Source: Caballeronia telluris
Lineage (GTDB): Bacteria; Pseudomonadota; Gammaproteobacteria; Burkholderiales; Burkholderiaceae
Assembly: GCF_001544495.1 (NCBI RefSeq)
Contig: NZ_FCNZ02000007.1
Span: 124,001-188,000, forward strand
Length of the DNA stretch: 64,000 nucleotides
Direction: 5' to 3'
A program made the translations under genes and the position numbers. The notes under the pieces are model-generated. The model did no database searches. It saw only the letters and a list, made by a program, of their open reading frames with translations, and had not been told where the DNA came from. Shown here one piece after another: positions 61,137-64,000 of this stretch. Each line of letters opens with the position of its first letter. Positions within the stretch are counted from its first letter, which is position 1.

Positions 61137-62318
61137 TTACGGACGCTCGAGTGCCAGCGCCACGCCCATGCCGCCGCCGATGCACAGCGACGCCAAACCC
61201 TTCTTCGCGTCGCGCTTCTGCATTTCGTGCAGGAGCGTGACGAGAATGCGGCAACCGGACGCGCCGATCGGGTGTCCGATCGCGATCGCGCCGCCGTTCA
61301 CGTTGACCTTCGACGTATCCCAGCCCATCTGCTTGTGGACCGCGAGCGCCTGCGCCGCGAACGCCTCGTTGATTTCCATCAGGTCGAGGTCGCTCGGAGA
61401 CCAGCCCGCGCGTTCCAGGCAGCGCTTGGACGCCGGCACCGGGCCCATGCCCATCACCTTCGGATCGACGCCCGCGTTCGCGTAGGCCTTGATGCGCGCA
61501 AGCGGCGTGAGACCGAGCGCTTCGGCCTTTTTCGCCGACATCACGATCACGGCCGCGCCGCCGTCGTTCAGGCCCGACGCGTTGGCGGCCGTCACCGTGC
61601 CTTCCTTCGAGAATGCCGGCTTCAGGCCTGCGAGCGCTTCGGGCGTCACGCCGTGGCGCACGAACTCGTCGGTGGCGAACCTGAGCGGCTCGCCCTTGCG
61701 TTGCGGAATCTCGATCGGCACGATTTCATCGTCGAAGCGGCCCGCCTTCTGCGCGGCTTCCGCCTTGTTCTGCGACAGCGCCGCGAACTTGTCCTGCTCC
61801 TCGCGCGTGATGCCGTATTCCTTCGCGACGTTCTCGGCCGTCGTGCCCATGTGGTACTGGTTGAAGACGTCCCACAGGCCGTCGACGATCATCGAGTCGA
61901 TCAGCTTCACATCGCCCATGCGAAAGCCGTCGCGCGAGCCCGGCAGCACGTGCGGCGCCGCGCTCATGTTCTCCTGGCCGCCGGCGATCACGATTTCCGC
62001 GTCGCCCGCGATGATCGCGTTGGCGGCGAGCATCACGGCCTTCAGGCCCGAGCCGCACACCTTGTTGATCGTCATGCCGGGCACCGAGTTCGGCAGGCCC
62101 GCCTTGATGAGCGACTGGCGCGCGGGGTTCTGGCCCGAACCGGCCGTGAGCACCTGGCCCATGATCACTTCGCTGATCTGCTCGGGCTTCAGGTTGGCGC
62201 GTTCGAGCACCGCGCGAATGACGGCAGCGCCGAGATCGGGTGCCGCGATCTTCGCGAGCGACCCGCCGAATTTGCCGACCGCTGTGCGCGCGGCCGAAAC
62301 GATCACTACGTCAGTCAT
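61137..62318 (-). CDS. phaA: Acetyl-CoA acetyltransferase
   Basis: Biosynthetic thiolase of 393 residues. The nucleophile Cys88 lies in [17 protein letters not shown] and GHPIGASG hold the His residues, and the second Cys is in LCIGGGMG. It condenses two acetyl-CoA to acetoacetyl-CoA. It is 93 bases downstream of phaC and 86 bases upstream of phaB. Confidence 0.92.
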   Translation of the reverse strand: MTDVVIVSAARTAVGKFGGSLAKIAAPDLGAAVIRAVLERANLKPEQISEVIMGQVLTAGSGQNPARQSLIKAGLPNSVPGMTINKVCGSGLKAVMLAANAIIAGDAEIVIAGGQENMSAAPHVLPGSRDGFRMGDVKLIDSMIVDGLWDVFNQYHMGTTAENVAKEYGITREEQDKFAALSQNKAEAAQKAGRFDDEIVPIEIPQRKGEPLRFATDEFVRHGVTPEALAGLKPAFSKEGTVTAANASGLNDGGAAVIVMSAKKAEALGLTPLARIKAYANAGVDPKVMGMGPVPASKRCLERAGWSPSDLDLMEINEAFAAQALAVHKQMGWDTSKVNVNGGAIAIGHPIGASGCRILVTLLHEMQKRDAKKGLASLCIGGGMGVALALERP

Positions 62319-62411
62319 AACAGTTTCCTTTGGCTTCGAATGTTAAAGCGGACTCTTCAAGCTCGGTGCGCGGAACCTGCTGTCCGACGCACCGTTCAGG
62401 CGCCGGGCGGC

Positions 62412-64000
62412 TCAGTGGTCGCGTTGCAGCACATAGCGCCCGGGCGCGGGTTCGATGACGGGATATTCTTTCGATCCGAGCGACGCCGGTGCCTTCATCT
62501 TCTTGCCGGCGTAGCCGTCGAGCCAGTTCGTCCACGCGGGCCACCAGCTGCCCGGATGTTCCGTGGCGGCGGCGAGCCAGTCGTCGGCGTCGGCGGGCAG
62601 GCGCTTGTCGTCGGAGTCGATCATCCAGAAACTGCGCTTGTTCTTCGACGGCGGATTGATCACGCCCGCGATATGTCCCGACGCGCCGAGCACGAACGTC
62701 TGCGGCCCGCTGAGGAGCGGCGCCGACGCATACGCCGACGCCCACGGCACGATATGGTCGTCGCGCGAACCGTAGATGAAGGTCGGCACGTCGATGCGCG
62801 ACAGGTCGACCGGCTCGCCGCAGGTCGTGAGCGCGTTGGGCTCGCGCAGCTTGTTTTCCAGATACGTGTTGCGCAGATACCAGACGCACATCGGACCGGG
62901 CAGGTTGGTCGAATCGCTGTTCCAGAACAGCAGGTCGAACGCCTGCGGCGTGCGTCCCTTCAGATAATTATCGACGACGTAGTTCCACACCAGGTCGTTC
63001 GGACGCAGATACGAGAACGTGTTCGCGAACTCGACGCCGCGCATGAGACCCGCGGGCGCGCCGTTCTTGCCGCCGATCGTCTGCTCGCGCATCTGCACGT
63101 GCGCCTCGTCGACGAAGACGTCGAGCACGCCCGTGTCGGAGAAATCGAGCATCGCGGTGAGGAGCGTCATCGAGGCGGCCGGATGTTCGCCGCGCGCCGC
63201 CGCGACCGCGAGCGCGGTCGAAAGGATCGTGCCGCCGATGCAAAAGCCGAGCGTGTTGATCTGCTCGCGGCCGGTGATCTGCCTGACGATCCCGATCGGT
63301 TCGAGCACGCCCTCTTGTACGTAATCGTCCCAGTTCTTGTGCGCGACCGACTGGTCGGCGTTGCGCCACGACAGGATGAACACCTGATGTCCCGCGTCGA
63401 GCGCGTGGCCGACGAGCGAGCTTTCCGGCTGCAGGTCGAGGATGTAGAACTTGTTGATGCACGGCGGCACGATCAGAAGCGGCCGCTCGAACACCTGCGA
63501 CGTGTGCGGCTTGTAGTGGATCAGCTGCACGAGATCGTTTTCGAAGACGACAGCGCCTTTGGTCACTCCGATGTTCTTGCCCACCACGAAGCGTGACTCG
63601 TCCGACTGCGAAATCTTGCCGCGCTGCAGGTCGTTGAGCAGGTTCATCATGCCCTGCCAGAGGCTTTCGCCTTTGCTCTCGATGAGCGTCTTCTGCGCTT
63701 CCGGATTGAACGCGAGGAAGTTGCTCGGCGAGGCCGCGGCGGTCCACTGCTCCACGGTGAAGCGGATGCGTTCGCGGGTCTTCGGATCGGTGTCGACGGC
63801 GTTGGCGAGTTCCTGCAGATAGCGCGCGTTGAGCAGATACCACGCGGCGGTGAACGCGTAGGCCGGCGTCGACTGCCATGCCGTCGTGCTGAACCGGCGA
63901 TCCTTCAGCGCGGCCGGATCGATGCTTTGCGCGCTCGCCTGCTTGAGCAGCTCGACGACATCACGCGAATAGTCACCCTGCAACTGCTGGAGGCGCTCCG
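62412..64000 (-). CDS. phaC: Class I PHA synthase, N-terminus beyond the window
   Basis: Polyhydroxyalkanoate synthase; 529 codons are visible and the frame is open through the window end, so the true start lies outside. The lipase-like nucleophile Cys is in LGFCIGGT, the catalytic Asp in YGSRDDHIVPW and the His in GASGHIAG. The N-terminal PhaC_N region (QWTAAASPSNFLAFNPEAQ) is present. It polymerises (R)-3-hydroxyacyl-CoA into PHA on granules. Class I is inferred from the length and the phaCAB order. An apparent start at 63983 is only a TTG inside the conserved QQLQGDYSRD block. Confidence 0.9.
   Translation of the reverse strand, partial: ERLQQLQGDYSRDVVELLKQASAQSIDPAALKDRRFSTTAWQSTPAYAFTAAWYLLNARYLQELANAVDTDPKTRERIRFTVEQWTAAASPSNFLAFNPEAQKTLIESKGESLWQGMMNLLNDLQRGKISQSDESRFVVGKNIGVTKGAVVFENDLVQLIHYKPHTSQVFERPLLIVPPCINKFYILDLQPESSLVGHALDAGHQVFILSWRNADQSVAHKNWDDYVQEGVLEPIGIVRQITGREQINTLGFCIGGTILSTALAVAAARGEHPAASMTLLTAMLDFSDTGVLDVFVDEAHVQMREQTIGGKNGAPAGLMRGVEFANTFSYLRPNDLVWNYVVDNYLKGRTPQAFDLLFWNSDSTNLPGPMCVWYLRNTYLENKLREPNALTTCGEPVDLSRIDVPTFIYGSRDDHIVPWASAYASAPLLSGPQTFVLGASGHIAGVINPPSKNKRSFWMIDSDDKRLPADADDWLAAATEHPGSWWPAWTNWLDGYAGKKMKAPASLGSKEYPVIEPAPGRYVLQRDH

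Noticed and set aside
61227..63596. Plus-strand open frame of 789 codons across phaA and phaC
   Set aside because: Runs antisense through two well-supported enzymes.

Overview
The window is GC-rich (by eye about 63-65%) and densely packed. It looks like a main-chromosome segment of Burkholderia sensu lato, most likely Caballeronia or Paraburkholderia. This rests on the phaC-phaA-phaB-phaR cluster followed by rimO, a PfkB kinase and bktB, on Burkholderia-type codon use, and on a dispersed CTTACTTTCTTTGC hairpin repeat that I recall as common between genes in this group. The genus is inference; no rRNA or other marker gene is present.

Left part (1-22 kb). A CpxP/Spy-like periplasmic protein and a PGDYG-motif protein come first. 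They are followed by a complete 2-ketogluconate utilisation locus on the minus strand (kguE-kguK-kguT, a large inverted repeat, kguD, ptxS), with a YhfC-type membrane protein and a small unknown protein downstream of ptxS. A perfect TGGAACCGGTTCCA palindrome in front of kguE matches the known PtxS operator type and ties the locus together. Next are a LysR regulator divergent from a YeiH-type exporter, a glutathione S-transferase, six 56-bp hairpin-forming tandem repeats running up to a dkgB-like aldo/keto reductase, a ClC channel with CBS domains, two small proteins, and a TetR regulator divergent from a three-gene RND efflux operon whose genes overlap by ATGA.

Accessory island (about 22-38 kb). 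A 650-bp gene-free stretch carries several DnaA-box-like 9-mers. It leads into a minus-strand type VI secretion cassette: a 1171-residue VgrG with a C-terminal HExxH zincin domain, a translationally coupled secreted protein (candidate immunity protein), a PAAR tip protein, an unknown membrane protein, a frameshifted small membrane protein and another unknown protein. A decayed two-partner-secretion exoprotein start lies directly upstream of vgrG. Copies of a 19-bp palindrome (AAATCACACCCTGTGATTT) occur around the cassette. Beyond it are a double-methyltransferase fusion, an AsmA protein, a FetAB-like ABC exporter and an AT-rich insert with an orphan DGQHR-domain (DndB-like) gene.

Right part (38-64 kb). 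Two PhnB-like VOC proteins precede a red-light signalling operon: biliverdin-forming heme oxygenase (bphO), bacteriophytochrome (bphP), a single-domain response regulator and a REC-PAS-kinase-REC hybrid. Then come a Ku-LigD end-joining operon with a small hydrophilic protein, a secreted protein, a zinc-type alcohol dehydrogenase family protein, a cytochrome P450, serB, a metC-like gene, a lipoprotein, bktB, a PfkB kinase, rimO, and the polyhydroxyalkanoate genes phaR, phaB, phaA and phaC. phaC is cut by the window end.

The most unusual material is the VgrG-zincin cassette with its palindromes and unassigned genes, the roughly 620-bp inverted repeat inside the kgu operon, the 56-bp hairpin array, the DGQHR orphan and the double methyltransferase.
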